Assembly: GCA_035652535.1 (NCBI GenBank)
Contig: DASRDP010000103.1
Location: 1-50,913, forward strand
Reading direction: 5' to 3'
Source: Chloroflexota bacterium
Lineage (GTDB): Bacteria > Chloroflexota > UBA6077 > SHYK01
Length of the DNA stretch: 50,913 nucleotides
Part shown: positions 18,899 through 27,133 of the stretch, piece after piece
How the letters are laid out: each line of letters opens with the position of its first letter
How positions within the stretch are numbered: the first letter of the stretch is position 1
Notes under the pieces: model-generated
Told to the model about the DNA's origin: nothing
Databases searched by the model: none
The model's input: the letters and a program-made list of their open reading frames with translations, nothing else
Position numbers and translations under genes: made by a program

Positions 18899-19828
18899 TC
18901 AGGCGCCGACGATCGCAGGGGCCACGGGCGTGCACCACTTTCGGTACTGCTCATTGTTGCCGTGGATGATGTCGACGTACAGGCGCTTCAGCTCGAGCGT
19001 GACCGGACCCGGGCGGCCCGACCCGATCGTCCGATGGTCGATGTCCAGGACCGGAGTCAGGTGCGCGGCCGTGCCGGTCATGAAGCATTCTTCCGCCGTA
19101 TACAGCTCCGACCTGGGGATCTGGCGTTCGACCGTCTCCATGCCCAGCTCTTTGCGCGCCAGATCGATGACCGTGTTGCGCGTAATTCCCATCAGGATGC
19201 CCTCGGCGGGCGACGGCGTCACGAGCTGGTGATCGGAGACGAGGAACACGTTCTCGCCGGGCCCCTCAGAGACGTTGCCGTCCTGAGTGAGCATGATGGC
19301 CTCGTCGTATCCATTTTCCTGCGCTTCCAGGTGGGCCAGCGCGCTGTTGATGTAGATCCCAGTCACCTTGGCGCGCCCGGGAATCGCCGTGTCGGGCACG
19401 CGCCGCCAGGAGGACGTGCAGCATCGCACGCCGTCCCCCTCGAGATAGGCTCCAAATGGCGCGACGAAGATGTTGAGGTCGCTCTCCAGATCGCGAATCC
19501 CAAGTCCGATGAACTCCGCCGACTTGTACGCGATCGGCCGAATGTACACGTCTTCCTGGAACCCGCTCATCCGGACGAGCTCCACCGTCAGATCGCACAA
19601 CTCGTCGACCGACTCATGGATGTCGATGCGAAGGATGTGGGCGCTGCGCTTGAGGCGTTCGTAGTGCTCACGCATGCGAAACAGGTAGATCTGCTCGTGG
19701 GCGTCGTTCCAGTTTCCGCGGATGCCCTCAAAACAGCCGGTCCCGTAGTTGAGGGCGTGGGTCATGATGCCTACCTTGGCCTCCTCCAACGGCACAATGC
19801 GCTTTCGGAAGTATGCATATGATCCCAC
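18899..19828 (-). CDS. ilvE: Branched-chain amino acid aminotransferase
   Basis: Class IV PLP aminotransferase of 309 residues, interconverting Leu/Ile/Val and their 2-oxo acids with glutamate. Landmarks are THALNYGTGCFEGIRG (24-38), YIRPIAYKS, the Schiff-base lysine Lys154 in GRAKVTG, the EGPGENVF loop, and the C-terminal ECFMTGTAAHLTPV. The start is GTG 19828, with AAGGAG about 8 nt upstream. It lies 100 bp downstream of the Nudix gene on the same strand; that spacer has no obvious promoter consensus, so it could be expressed from its own or the upstream promoter. Confidence 0.95.
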   Translation of the reverse strand: MGSYAYFRKRIVPLEEAKVGIMTHALNYGTGCFEGIRGNWNDAHEQIYLFRMREHYERLKRSAHILRIDIHESVDELCDLTVELVRMSGFQEDVYIRPIAYKSAEFIGLGIRDLESDLNIFVAPFGAYLEGDGVRCCTSSWRRVPDTAIPGRAKVTGIYINSALAHLEAQENGYDEAIMLTQDGNVSEGPGENVFLVSDHQLVTPSPAEGILMGITRNTVIDLARKELGMETVERQIPRSELYTAEECFMTGTAAHLTPVLDIDHRTIGSGRPGPVTLELKRLYVDIIHGNNEQYRKWCTPVAPAIVGA

Positions 19829-19928
19829 GCTTGCTGCTCCTTTTCAGTCGAAATGTGCCCACACAGGGGGCAGAATGGTCGAGCGTCCGAGGACGAAACG
19901 AGGTTCGAAACGCTCACCCGCGGCCGGG

Positions 19929-20342
19929 CTAGGAGCTGGACCAGCCTCGGCGATTGCGGATGAGCTGACGTACCTGGCCCGCTACGCGCGACCACAGCTC
20001 ACGATTGTTGTCGAATGTGAGCACGTCCCCTACCTCCGCAATCGGAAACGCAGCGGCGTCAATTCCGGCATGCTCTGCCCATTCCGGGCTATCCGTGACC
20101 CGCATGAAGAAGTACGCAACGTCGCGAGTCTCTCCGTCGGATTGATACGGTGCGGTCCCGGCTTGCCCGATGATCTCCGCTTTGACGCCGGTTTCCTCGC
20201 GCACCTCGCGGATGGCGGTTTCTTCCAGGGTCTCGCCCGGATCCACCCAGCCTTTCGGAAACACCCATTCCCCCCGAAGGGTCCGCCGGAGGACGATCCG
20301 ATCGCGCCAGACGATTATACCGCCAGCCTGAACGGGCCCCAT
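19929..20342 (-). CDS. Nudix hydrolase
   Basis: A 137-residue stand-alone Nudix protein. The Nudix box (GX5EX7REUXEEXGU) is complete, from GWVDPGETLEETAI through REVREETGV near residues 31-53, giving the metal-binding glutamates. Members hydrolyse nucleoside diphosphates linked to another moiety; the substrate cannot be predicted here. Its ATG at 20342 overlaps the last base of the preceding GGDEF gene's stop codon (TGATG), so it is translationally coupled to a cyclic-di-GMP synthase. Confidence 0.9.
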   Translation of the reverse strand: MGPVQAGGIIVWRDRIVLRRTLRGEWVFPKGWVDPGETLEETAIREVREETGVKAEIIGQAGTAPYQSDGETRDVAYFFMRVTDSPEWAEHAGIDAAAFPIAEVGDVLTFDNNRELWSRVAGQVRQLIRNRRGWSSS

Positions 20343-21418
20343 CAGTCAGGCCGAATGTAGGATCTGTTGCGTCCTCGCTCCTTAGCCTCGTAGAGGGCTT
20401 GGTCAGCAGCGGAGAGGAGCGTGGCTGCGTCGGTGTATGGCGCGGCCTGCCAAGCCCCACCGATGCTCAGCGTGAGGCGTGCGCGCGGTCGATCGGGGCC
20501 AACGGGGAAGGACAGCCGTTCGACGGCCTGCCGGACCTTCTCCGCCACCTGCAGGAGTGCAAGCTGGTCGCACCCAGGAAGGATGGCGGCGAACTCCTCC
20601 CCGCCGTAGCGCGCGACCAAGTCGGTCTGCCGCAGGTTCTGGAGAATCGTCTGGGCGATCTTGCGCAGGGCGACGTTGCCTTTCGGGTGGCCGAAGGAAT
20701 CGTTGAAGGCCTTGAAATTGTCGATGTCGGCCATGATGACCGCGATCGGGTACTTGAACCGCTTGGCCTTCTGAATCTCCTGAGCGAGAGCGGTCCGAAA
20801 CTGGCGGAGATTGAACAGTCCCGTTGTCGGATCCGTTATCGCCAGGCGGCGCGTCTGCTGGTAGAGGCGCGCATTGGCGATGGTGACCGCGGCGCTGTTG
20901 GCCATCAGATCCATGACACGGAGGTCGTCCTCGTCAAACTGCTGCTGTCGAAGGACGACGATGGCGCCGAACGATTTTCCGCGGGTTCGCAGCGGCATCG
21001 CCACGAATTCCTGGCCTTGACCACCCTGCTGGATGTGCCGCGCCATCGGTTCGTCGCCGCAGAGCGCCTCGGCCGCAAGTCCGTCGAAGAGGTCCGTCGG
21101 TGCGTCGTCGTGCGGGCGCGCAGCGACGAGCTTCAGCGCCTCGTGGTGGTCTTCGAGGTAGATCGCGCTGACGGAGTCGGGGAACAGGTCGATGATTCCA
21201 TCGGCGCAGATGCGAATGCATGCGTCAACGTTTCGAGCGCCGGCGAGGCGCGTCGCAAGAGCACTGAGCGTCGTCATCTGCTGGAGGCGGAGCCGCAGCT
21301 CCAGGTACGTGCGGTTCAGGTCCTTGGCGTAGGCGTCGAGCTGCGCATAAACGGCCTGCAGATCGCGGATCTGCGCTTCCAGCGACTCAACCCGACCGGG
21401 ATCTGCTGTTGTTGTCAC
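20342..21418 (-). CDS. GAF-GGDEF diguanylate cyclase
   Basis: A 358-residue cytoplasmic signalling enzyme. An N-terminal coiled coil (about 8-45) leads into a GAF sensor domain (about 55-195) and a GGDEF domain (about 205-355) that joins two GTP into cyclic di-GMP. The active-site signature is GGEEF in RYGGEEFAAILPG, and the inhibitory I-site RQTD stands exactly five residues before it, so both catalysis and product feedback appear intact. No membrane segment is present. I take GTG 21418 as start because it follows the upstream Nudix stop by 22 nt and begins the conserved-looking coiled coil; the ribosome site is weak. Confidence 0.9.
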   Translation of the reverse strand: MTTTADPGRVESLEAQIRDLQAVYAQLDAYAKDLNRTYLELRLRLQQMTTLSALATRLAGARNVDACIRICADGIIDLFPDSVSAIYLEDHHEALKLVAARPHDDAPTDLFDGLAAEALCGDEPMARHIQQGGQGQEFVAMPLRTRGKSFGAIVVLRQQQFDEDDLRVMDLMANSAAVTIANARLYQQTRRLAITDPTTGLFNLRQFRTALAQEIQKAKRFKYPIAVIMADIDNFKAFNDSFGHPKGNVALRKIAQTILQNLRQTDLVARYGGEEFAAILPGCDQLALLQVAEKVRQAVERLSFPVGPDRPRARLTLSIGGAWQAAPYTDAATLLSAADQALYEAKERGRNRSYIRPD

Positions 21419-21440
21419 CCGTTCGTCACCGATGGCCGAC

Positions 21441-21899
21441 CTATGACGTTGCCACAGGCGGGGGAAACCCCGTGCCGAAGCGCGCGCGTGTCCGCCGGAG
21501 TGCCCGCTCGACGATCTCGACCTCGCTGGCAAAGGACATGCGCTTGATCGCCTCGACCTCCGGCAGCCATTCGACAAAGTCATTTTCCCAGTCGTGGTCG
21601 TTGACGCTTCCGCTGATCGCATCTAGCAGGTAGAAATAGACGGTCTTGTGGTGGCGCACGCCGCGCGCGGAGAACCAGTAGGTGATGTCGCCGAGGGGCT
21701 CGAGGATCCGCACGGAGATGCCTGTTTCCTCGCGCACCTCTCGCATCGCCGTTTGTTCCAGGGTCTCACCCGCGATCGGGGTGCCCTTGGGAATGCTCCA
21801 CCGCTCCGGCCGCGCGCGCCCAACGAGGACCACCTCGAGGGTCGAACCGGCTAGTCGGGTGATCACGCCGCCGGAAGAGACGTCGCGGACGGTTCTCAC
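21441..21899 (-). CDS. Nudix hydrolase (second copy in the group)
   Basis: A 152-residue Nudix protein if started at GTG 21899; the frame stays open further upstream but that part reads through the divergent control region and lacks conservation-like pattern. The Nudix box is complete: GTPIAGETLEQTAM followed by REVREETGI, with SIPKG just before it. The ending LPEVEAIKRMSFASEVEIVERAL resembles the Ap4A/MutT-like branch that acts on dinucleoside polyphosphates or NTPs. It is the first gene of the minus-strand group that continues with the diguanylate cyclase. Substrate unknown. Confidence 0.87.
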   Translation of the reverse strand: MRTVRDVSSGGVITRLAGSTLEVVLVGRARPERWSIPKGTPIAGETLEQTAMREVREETGISVRILEPLGDITYWFSARGVRHHKTVYFYLLDAISGSVNDHDWENDFVEWLPEVEAIKRMSFASEVEIVERALRRTRARFGTGFPPPVATS

Positions 21900-21925
21900 C
21901 GATCGCCCCCATCGCAGCACTGCAT

Positions 21926-22020
21926 GCCATTGTACACTCGTGTGCCGTGGTTGGACATTCTGGTGACCGCGGGCGAGCCGTTGATCGGCGACGCTGGCCG
22001 TGCGATCAGTGTACAATGGC
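21926..22020. promoter_or_regulatory. 13-bp inverted repeat in the divergent Nudix/kinase spacer
   Basis: GCCATTGTACACT (21926-21938) and AGTGTACAATGGC (22008-22020) are perfect inverted copies, 69 nt apart, in the spacer between a minus-strand Nudix gene and a plus-strand histidine kinase gene. Each arm contains TACAAT oriented outward toward the gene it faces, so each may be a -10 element or lie on one. Neither has a good -35 hexamer, which would fit activator-dependent or operator-controlled promoters. Confidence 0.5.
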
Positions 22021-22093
22021 TGCTTGTCATAAAGGACCAATTTTGAGGCGGCAACCGTAACCGCCGTGAGCCGGCAGGAGCATCGGTCGGTTT

Positions 22094-24745
22094 ATGTATC
22101 GAGCGCGCGTCGCTGATCGCCAGGGTCGCTCCAATAACCGTCCTGCTCTCATCAGTTTGCCGGTGCGCTCGGAATACCGCCGACGCCTGCGCCGCCTGTC
22201 CTCTATCTCCGAGATCGCGTTCGGTCCAGTGCAATGGACTGTGGCGCTCCTTTTCGCAATGGTGATCGGCCGCTCGGCGGGCATTGCGCCAGGCACGATC
22301 GGAGCGCTCGCCTGCGGGCTGGCAAGCGCATGGGCCGCTCGCCGTCGCACCGATACCCAGCTCGCATGGGCGGCTGTCGCGGTGTCGTGTGTCGGCTGGA
22401 TTGTGAGCGCGGTTGCCGGTCGTCAGGGCCTCGGCAGCACCTGGGTCGAAGCCGGATTCTTCGTCTTCGCAATCGGGGTAACGGCCGGCCAGCTCGCGTG
22501 GCCGGAGCTTCGCGGGTCCACCGAACGACTCGTTGCAACGGTCGTCGACGTCGTCGCCGTCCTCTCGACCCTGGCGCTGTGGACCGTAGGCGGGCTTTCC
22601 CTGCTCAAGGTGATCGTACCGGTGCAGATGGCTGAGTCCACGATTCGTTCCGCCGATCTGGTGCTGCCCCTGGTCACGGCCATCGTGGTGGCCCCGCAGC
22701 TCGCTACCGGTCGGAGACGATGCGTGTGGGGCGTGGCGCTCGGGATCGCGTTTCTCTTTGTCGGAAACCTCTTGCCGGGCCTCGAGTCGACGAAGCTGGC
22801 AGGACTCTTCATCGCGGCGCCAGTTCTGAACGCTTTGGCATTCGCCGTCATGCTGGCATCGATCGTGAGCGGCCAGGTGAGCGCTCCCACGGCGGACTTG
22901 CTCGACCACGATCGCATCCGTCCTCCGTTCCTGTTGCCCGGGCTTCTCGGAGCGGCGGGTCTCGTGATGGCCCTGCTCGTTGTCGAAGGGGGAACCCTGT
23001 TTGTCCCGGATTTTGCTCTGCTGGTGGGAGCCTGCCTGGGCGCTCGTGAAGTGCTGCGCGTGCGTAACCGTCGCCACGCGGACGAGCGCCTGGCTGCGTC
23101 GCTCGATCTGGAGGGTCGTCTCCTCACACTGCAGGGCAACACCAGTGAGACCGTTACGCCGCAGGAGACGATGAATCGTTCGTGCAGCCTCGCGATGGAA
23201 GTGCTGCGCACCAACGCTGCCTTCGTGTGGGTCGTGGAATCGGATGTCCTCGTGCTCCGCGCCCTCGGACCCAAGCCTGGTTTGCCCGAAGGTCTCCTCG
23301 GTCGTCGCATTTCGATCACCGACCCCTACGCGCTTGCCGCTCGCATTGTCCGGACCGGCGCCTCGGAAGCGTGCGACGCCGGGTCAGCCGATTCCCGCGT
23401 CGATCGCTTCCTCGCCACGCTCCTCGACGCCGGGCCGCTGCTCGGGGTGCCAATCCTCGGGGAAGAAGCGCCGATTGGAGTGTTCGTTCTGGTCCGGGCG
23501 CGCGGAGATCGTGCCTTCAGCCACTGGGACAAACAGAAAGCTGCCCTCATCGCCGCGCAGATCGCCACGACGTTCCGGCACCTCGAGCTTCACGACGAGC
23601 TGGAGAATCAGCTTCGGGAGGCCACGCTCGTCCATCGCTTCGCGGTCCAGGCAGGCACCGCGCGGTCGCTCAACGACGTTGCCTGGTACCTGCTCGAGTC
23701 GATTCGGTCGCGAATTCCGCTGGACCGCGGGTCGGTGTACCTGGCGGACTCCGCGTCGCGGGGCTCGTACACGCCCATTGCCTACTTCCCCACCCGCGCT
23801 TTGGAACGAGATCAGGCAGGTGGGCCGGACCATGCCGACCTGCGGGTGCCGCTCCGCACTGGCGACACCCTGGTTGGACACATCGAGCTTCGGCGCAGAG
23901 AAGGCGGCCCCTTCACACCCGGCGAGACCCGCATCGCCGAAACGCTGGGGCACCAGGCGGCCATCGCCCTCCAGAACGTTCGCTTGCAAGAAGAGTCAGG
24001 AAAGGTCTCGACCTATCGCGAGTTGGACCGGCTCAAGACCGATTTGCTGAACGCCGTTTCTCACGATCTCCGCGGCCCGCTCGCGAATATCAAGGGGTAC
24101 GCGGCAACGCTCGTAGACTCCGGGAGCGACATGCCGCCGGACGAGCAGCGCTCGTTCCTCGAAACCATTGAGGAGGAAGCGGATCGCCTGCGCGACCTTC
24201 TGAATCATCTCCTCGACCTATCCAAGATCGAGGCGGGTGTGCTCAAGATCGAGAAGAACCCCCTTTCGGTAGAGCGATTAGTGCAGCAAACGCTGTCGAG
24301 CGTGCGCTCGCCCGATCACCAGTACGACGTTCGCGTTCCCCGAGAGCTTTCAATCCTGGGCGACGCCAAGCGCCTGCGTCAGGTACTGAGCAACCTTCTG
24401 GAGAACGCCGCGAAATATTCTCCGGACGGCGGAGCGATCTCGGTGCGCGCCACGGCTACCGACGCCGAAGTGGTAATCTCAGTGGCCGATTCCGGCGTTG
24501 GAATCCCCCGCCACCAATGGGATCGCGTATTCCGCCCGTATCAGCGCGCGGACACCGCGACGAGCCGGGGCATCAGCGGAAATGGATTAGGCCTGGCGAT
24601 CTGCAAGGGAATCGTCGAGGCCCACGGTGGCCGCATTTGGGTCGAGAGCGAGCCCGGCGAGGGGAGCACCTTCTCGTTCACCGTGCCTCGGGCAGCGGGT
24701 GACGCCATCGCTGGGTTCGATGATCAGGACGCGCCACAGACATGA
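22094..24745 (+). CDS. Membrane-bound GAF sensor histidine kinase
   Basis: An 883-residue kinase. The N-terminal third holds about eight hydrophobic helices (roughly 45-330). Two GAF-like domains follow (about 350-505 and 520-635), then a HisKA domain with phospho-acceptor His657 in AVSHDLRGPLANIKG and an HATPase domain with the N box NLLENAAKYSPDG, the G1 box ADSGVGIP and the G2 box GNGLGLAICK. The architecture is like KdpD-type or other GAF kinases with multi-helix sensors. The first ATG at 22094 has GGAG 15 nt upstream, which is far; the exact start is uncertain. The partner regulator begins 52 bp after the stop. Confidence 0.9.
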   Translation: MYRARVADRQGRSNNRPALISLPVRSEYRRRLRRLSSISEIAFGPVQWTVALLFAMVIGRSAGIAPGTIGALACGLASAWAARRRTDTQLAWAAVAVSCVGWIVSAVAGRQGLGSTWVEAGFFVFAIGVTAGQLAWPELRGSTERLVATVVDVVAVLSTLALWTVGGLSLLKVIVPVQMAESTIRSADLVLPLVTAIVVAPQLATGRRRCVWGVALGIAFLFVGNLLPGLESTKLAGLFIAAPVLNALAFAVMLASIVSGQVSAPTADLLDHDRIRPPFLLPGLLGAAGLVMALLVVEGGTLFVPDFALLVGACLGAREVLRVRNRRHADERLAASLDLEGRLLTLQGNTSETVTPQETMNRSCSLAMEVLRTNAAFVWVVESDVLVLRALGPKPGLPEGLLGRRISITDPYALAARIVRTGASEACDAGSADSRVDRFLATLLDAGPLLGVPILGEEAPIGVFVLVRARGDRAFSHWDKQKAALIAAQIATTFRHLELHDELENQLREATLVHRFAVQAGTARSLNDVAWYLLESIRSRIPLDRGSVYLADSASRGSYTPIAYFPTRALERDQAGGPDHADLRVPLRTGDTLVGHIELRRREGGPFTPGETRIAETLGHQAAIALQNVRLQEESGKVSTYRELDRLKTDLLNAVSHDLRGPLANIKGYAATLVDSGSDMPPDEQRSFLETIEEEADRLRDLLNHLLDLSKIEAGVLKIEKNPLSVERLVQQTLSSVRSPDHQYDVRVPRELSILGDAKRLRQVLSNLLENAAKYSPDGGAISVRATATDAEVVISVADSGVGIPRHQWDRVFRPYQRADTATSRGISGNGLGLAICKGIVEAHGGRIWVESEPGEGSTFSFTVPRAAGDAIAGFDDQDAPQT

Positions 24746-24797
24746 CTTGGACCTCGGCGGTCCATTGCGCATTTGACAGAGCGATCAGGAGGCGGAC

Positions 24798-25538
24798 GTG
24801 TACCCGAAAACCGCAAACGGGGCGTGCATAGCGATTGCTGACGACGACCCGAAGATGATCAGGCTCCTCCGAAAGAATCTGGAGCAGGCAGGCCACCGAG
24901 TCGTGTCGGCCAGCGATGGTCCCGGCGCGATCGACCTCGTCGAGACTCAGCAGCCAGACCTCTTGGTGCTGGATGTCGTGATGCCAGGAATGGATGGGTG
25001 CGAAGTCCTCACGCGGCTGCGGGAGTTCACCTGGCTGCCGGTGGTCATCCTGTCCGGCAAGGATGATGAGGCGGACATCGTTCGCGGTCTGGAAGCTGGT
25101 GCCGACGATTACGTCACCAAGCCCTTCGCCCCGCGCGAGTTCCTCGCGCGGGTCAACGCCGTCCTCCGGCGCGCGAACTTCGGGGCGGACGATCGCGGTG
25201 CCTCGGTGCTCGCGAATGGCGATCTCGTGATCGACTATGGCCAACATCTCGTGAAGCTCGGGGGCCGGGAGATCGCTCTCACGCCGACGGAGTATCGACT
25301 GCTCTCATGCCTTGGCCAGAACGTCGGGCGGACTCTCACGCAAGAGGAGATCCTGCTTCGGGTCTGGGGCAACGGCTATCAAGACGAGGCGCACCTCCTG
25401 CGCGTCAACGTGGCCCGCCTTCGGGCAAAGCTCGGTGAGAACGCGAACAGCACGAAGTACGTCGCGACTCGCCCTGGCGTCGGCTATACGATGCCGCGGA
25501 TCGACGAAGGGAGTATGACGGAGCCCGCAGCTATGTAA
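24798..25538 (+). CDS. OmpR/PhoB-family response regulator
   Basis: A 246-residue transcription factor. The receiver domain (about 10-125) has the acidic pair Asp15/Asp16, the phospho-acceptor Asp59 in LLVLDVVMPGMDG, and the Lys in YVTKPF. The C-terminal winged helix (about 145-240) carries LTPTEYRLLSCLGQNVGRTLTQ split across helix 1 and the turn, and ends with the GVGYTM wing. The start is GTG 24798 with AGGAGG 6 nt upstream. Adjacent to the GAF kinase, it is almost surely its cognate regulator; the outward inverted repeat at 22 kb is a candidate target. Confidence 0.94.
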   Translation: MYPKTANGACIAIADDDPKMIRLLRKNLEQAGHRVVSASDGPGAIDLVETQQPDLLVLDVVMPGMDGCEVLTRLREFTWLPVVILSGKDDEADIVRGLEAGADDYVTKPFAPREFLARVNAVLRRANFGADDRGASVLANGDLVIDYGQHLVKLGGREIALTPTEYRLLSCLGQNVGRTLTQEEILLRVWGNGYQDEAHLLRVNVARLRAKLGENANSTKYVATRPGVGYTMPRIDEGSMTEPAAM

Positions 25539-25629
25539 GCTGCATCTGTCGCGCGATATCGAGTTGTGATGACCTGTGGACGGCGTGTAACGGCCCCGTG
25601 ACCGATTCTGAAAAATAATTCGGCAACTA

Positions 25630-25644
25630 GACAGAAGATCTGTC
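25630..25644 (+). repeat. Short hairpin ahead of the GNAT-like gene
   Basis: GACAGA (25630-25635) and TCTGTC (25639-25644) are perfect inverted arms around AGA, 28 nt before the next ATG in an AT-richer spacer. It might be an operator half-site pair or an mRNA leader stem; nothing identifies it. Confidence 0.3.
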
Positions 25645-25672
25645 GTGGCCGGCAAAGGAATGGCAAGACACC

Positions 25673-26182
25673 ATGGCTGCGGAGGAGTTGTCGTATCGCA
25701 TCCGAACAGCGACGTTGGAGGACGTACCGGTCATCCGTCAGGCGATGGGCGCTGCGTTATCGCACCCCGAGGGGAAGGGGCGTCGGGAAAGCTATCGTGC
25801 CCCGGCCACCCGGGGCGAGTTGCTGGTGCTGGAGCGATACGACCCGCGCGCGCGGGACTGGCGGATCGCGGCGCTGGTCGACTGGCACATGCGCGTCGAC
25901 GACGTCCTTACCATCCGAGACATCGCCACAGAGGGTGAGATCGTCCATGCCGGGATGGTGAAGCATCTGATTACCGAGCTGATCCGGTCGCTTTCGCCTG
26001 TGGAGATGATCGTCAAGGCCCGAGCGGACGCGGCCCAATGGAACGACATATTTCGGAGCATCCCCGGGTTCGTCCTGGAGGGATCGGAGTATCGGCGGCC
26101 CAACTGGATCAACGTTTGGAAGTGGTCGCGCGAACTGGCCGCTCGCGCGACGCGCGCACCGGCGCCACGGTTCCGCCGGTGA
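25673..26182 (+). CDS. GNAT-like hypothetical protein
   Basis: A 169-residue cytoplasmic protein. The beginning YRIRTATLEDVPVIRQAM is typical of the first strand and helix of GNAT acetyltransferases, and the middle has a VLTIRDIATEG strand followed by a helix (VKHLITELIRSL), as in that fold. The usual Q/R-x-x-G-x-G/A acetyl-CoA loop is not clear, so an active acetyltransferase is not shown. The end is basic and proline-rich. The ATG at 25673 has AAGGAA about 12 nt upstream. It sits between the response regulator and a recombinase on the same strand. Confidence 0.6.
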   Translation: MAAEELSYRIRTATLEDVPVIRQAMGAALSHPEGKGRRESYRAPATRGELLVLERYDPRARDWRIAALVDWHMRVDDVLTIRDIATEGEIVHAGMVKHLITELIRSLSPVEMIVKARADAAQWNDIFRSIPGFVLEGSEYRRPNWINVWKWSRELAARATRAPAPRFRR

Positions 26183-26220
26183 CGCGCGGGGCGAACCGGT
26201 AGTCGCTGGGAGGTATTGCT

Positions 26221-27123
26221 GTGGCCGATGGCCTGTCAGAGCACATCGATCAATTTCTCTTCCATCTCTCGGATCAGCGTCGCGTCGCGTCGAACACGAT
26301 CGCCGCGTACGGCAACGACCTTCGGCAATTCTCGCAATACCTTCGGCTCACCAACGTCGTTGGCGTGTCTTCGGTGGCAGAGGGCTCGCTGCTCGACCCC
26401 GGGACTGTTGCTGGATTCGTCCTGCATCTTCGGGAGAAGGGATATGCCCAGGCCACGGTTGCGCGAAAAGTCGCGGCGGTGAAGTCGTTCTGTCACTACG
26501 CGGCGGAGATCGGGCTCATCTCGCACAATCCCGCCGCCGCGGTGGATTCCCCACGCGTGCATCGTGCTGCGCCGCAGGCTGTTGATCCTGAGCACGTGAG
26601 CGCGCTGCTGGACGTTGGGTGCGCTGGCGACATGCCCGACGATTTTCGCGATCGAGCCATGCTCACCCTTCTCTACCACTCCGGAATGCGCGTCAGCGAG
26701 CTTGTGGCGCTCGACGAACCGGACGTGGACTTCGACGCCTCGATCGTCTCGTGCCGCGGTCGCGCCGGGCGCGTGCGCGCCATTCCGCTCGCGGATTCGG
26801 CCCGGATCGTGCTTCAGGACTACCGCCTGAACGGTCGGCCGTATCTGGCTCGCGCTGAGGCCGCGGGCCCATCGGCGCTCTTTCTCAATCACCGCGGGAC
26901 GCGATTGACGCGCCAGGGGTTCTGGCTCATCATGCGCGAGCGGGCGCGAATCGCCGGCCTCAACGTGCCCATCACCCCACACGCCCTCCGGCATTCGTTC
27001 GCCCTCCATCATCTCGGAAATGGCACGCCGCTTCGGGACCTCAAAGAGCTGCTCGGACACGTCAATATTTCGACGACTCAGATCTACACTCTCGCGAACC
27101 GAGCTACCAAAGCACCCGTCTAG
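26221..27123 (+). CDS. Tyrosine recombinase, XerC/XerD family
   Basis: A 300-residue site-specific recombinase with the usual Xer length: a SAM-like N-terminal core-binding domain (about 5-95) and a catalytic domain. Catalytic residues visible are Arg157 (SGMRVSEL), His254/Arg257 (HALRHSF), His280 (LLGHVNIS) and the nucleophile Tyr289 (TTQIYT). The beta-hairpin that normally carries the catalytic lysine (GKGxKxR) reads CRGRAGRVR (178-186), with arginines in place of both lysines. The start is GTG 26221 with GGGAGG about 8 nt upstream. No att-like repeats or phage genes surround it, so chromosome-dimer resolution or another host role is likelier than integration. Confidence 0.88.
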   Translation: MADGLSEHIDQFLFHLSDQRRVASNTIAAYGNDLRQFSQYLRLTNVVGVSSVAEGSLLDPGTVAGFVLHLREKGYAQATVARKVAAVKSFCHYAAEIGLISHNPAAAVDSPRVHRAAPQAVDPEHVSALLDVGCAGDMPDDFRDRAMLTLLYHSGMRVSELVALDEPDVDFDASIVSCRGRAGRVRAIPLADSARIVLQDYRLNGRPYLARAEAAGPSALFLNHRGTRLTRQGFWLIMRERARIAGLNVPITPHALRHSFALHHLGNGTPLRDLKELLGHVNISTTQIYTLANRATKAPV

Positions 27124-27133
27124 CGCCCATCGC

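Noticed and set aside
19829-19928. Small minus-strand frame with a CPLCGH-like zinc knuckle between the Nudix gene and ilvE
   Set aside because: The frame runs through ilvE out of phase and through the ilvE ribosome site, so the cysteine pair is a coincidence.
26221-27123. Recombinase as a sign of an integrated element
   Set aside because: Length and layout are those of host Xer proteins, and no flanking direct repeats, tRNA gene, phage or transfer genes are present.
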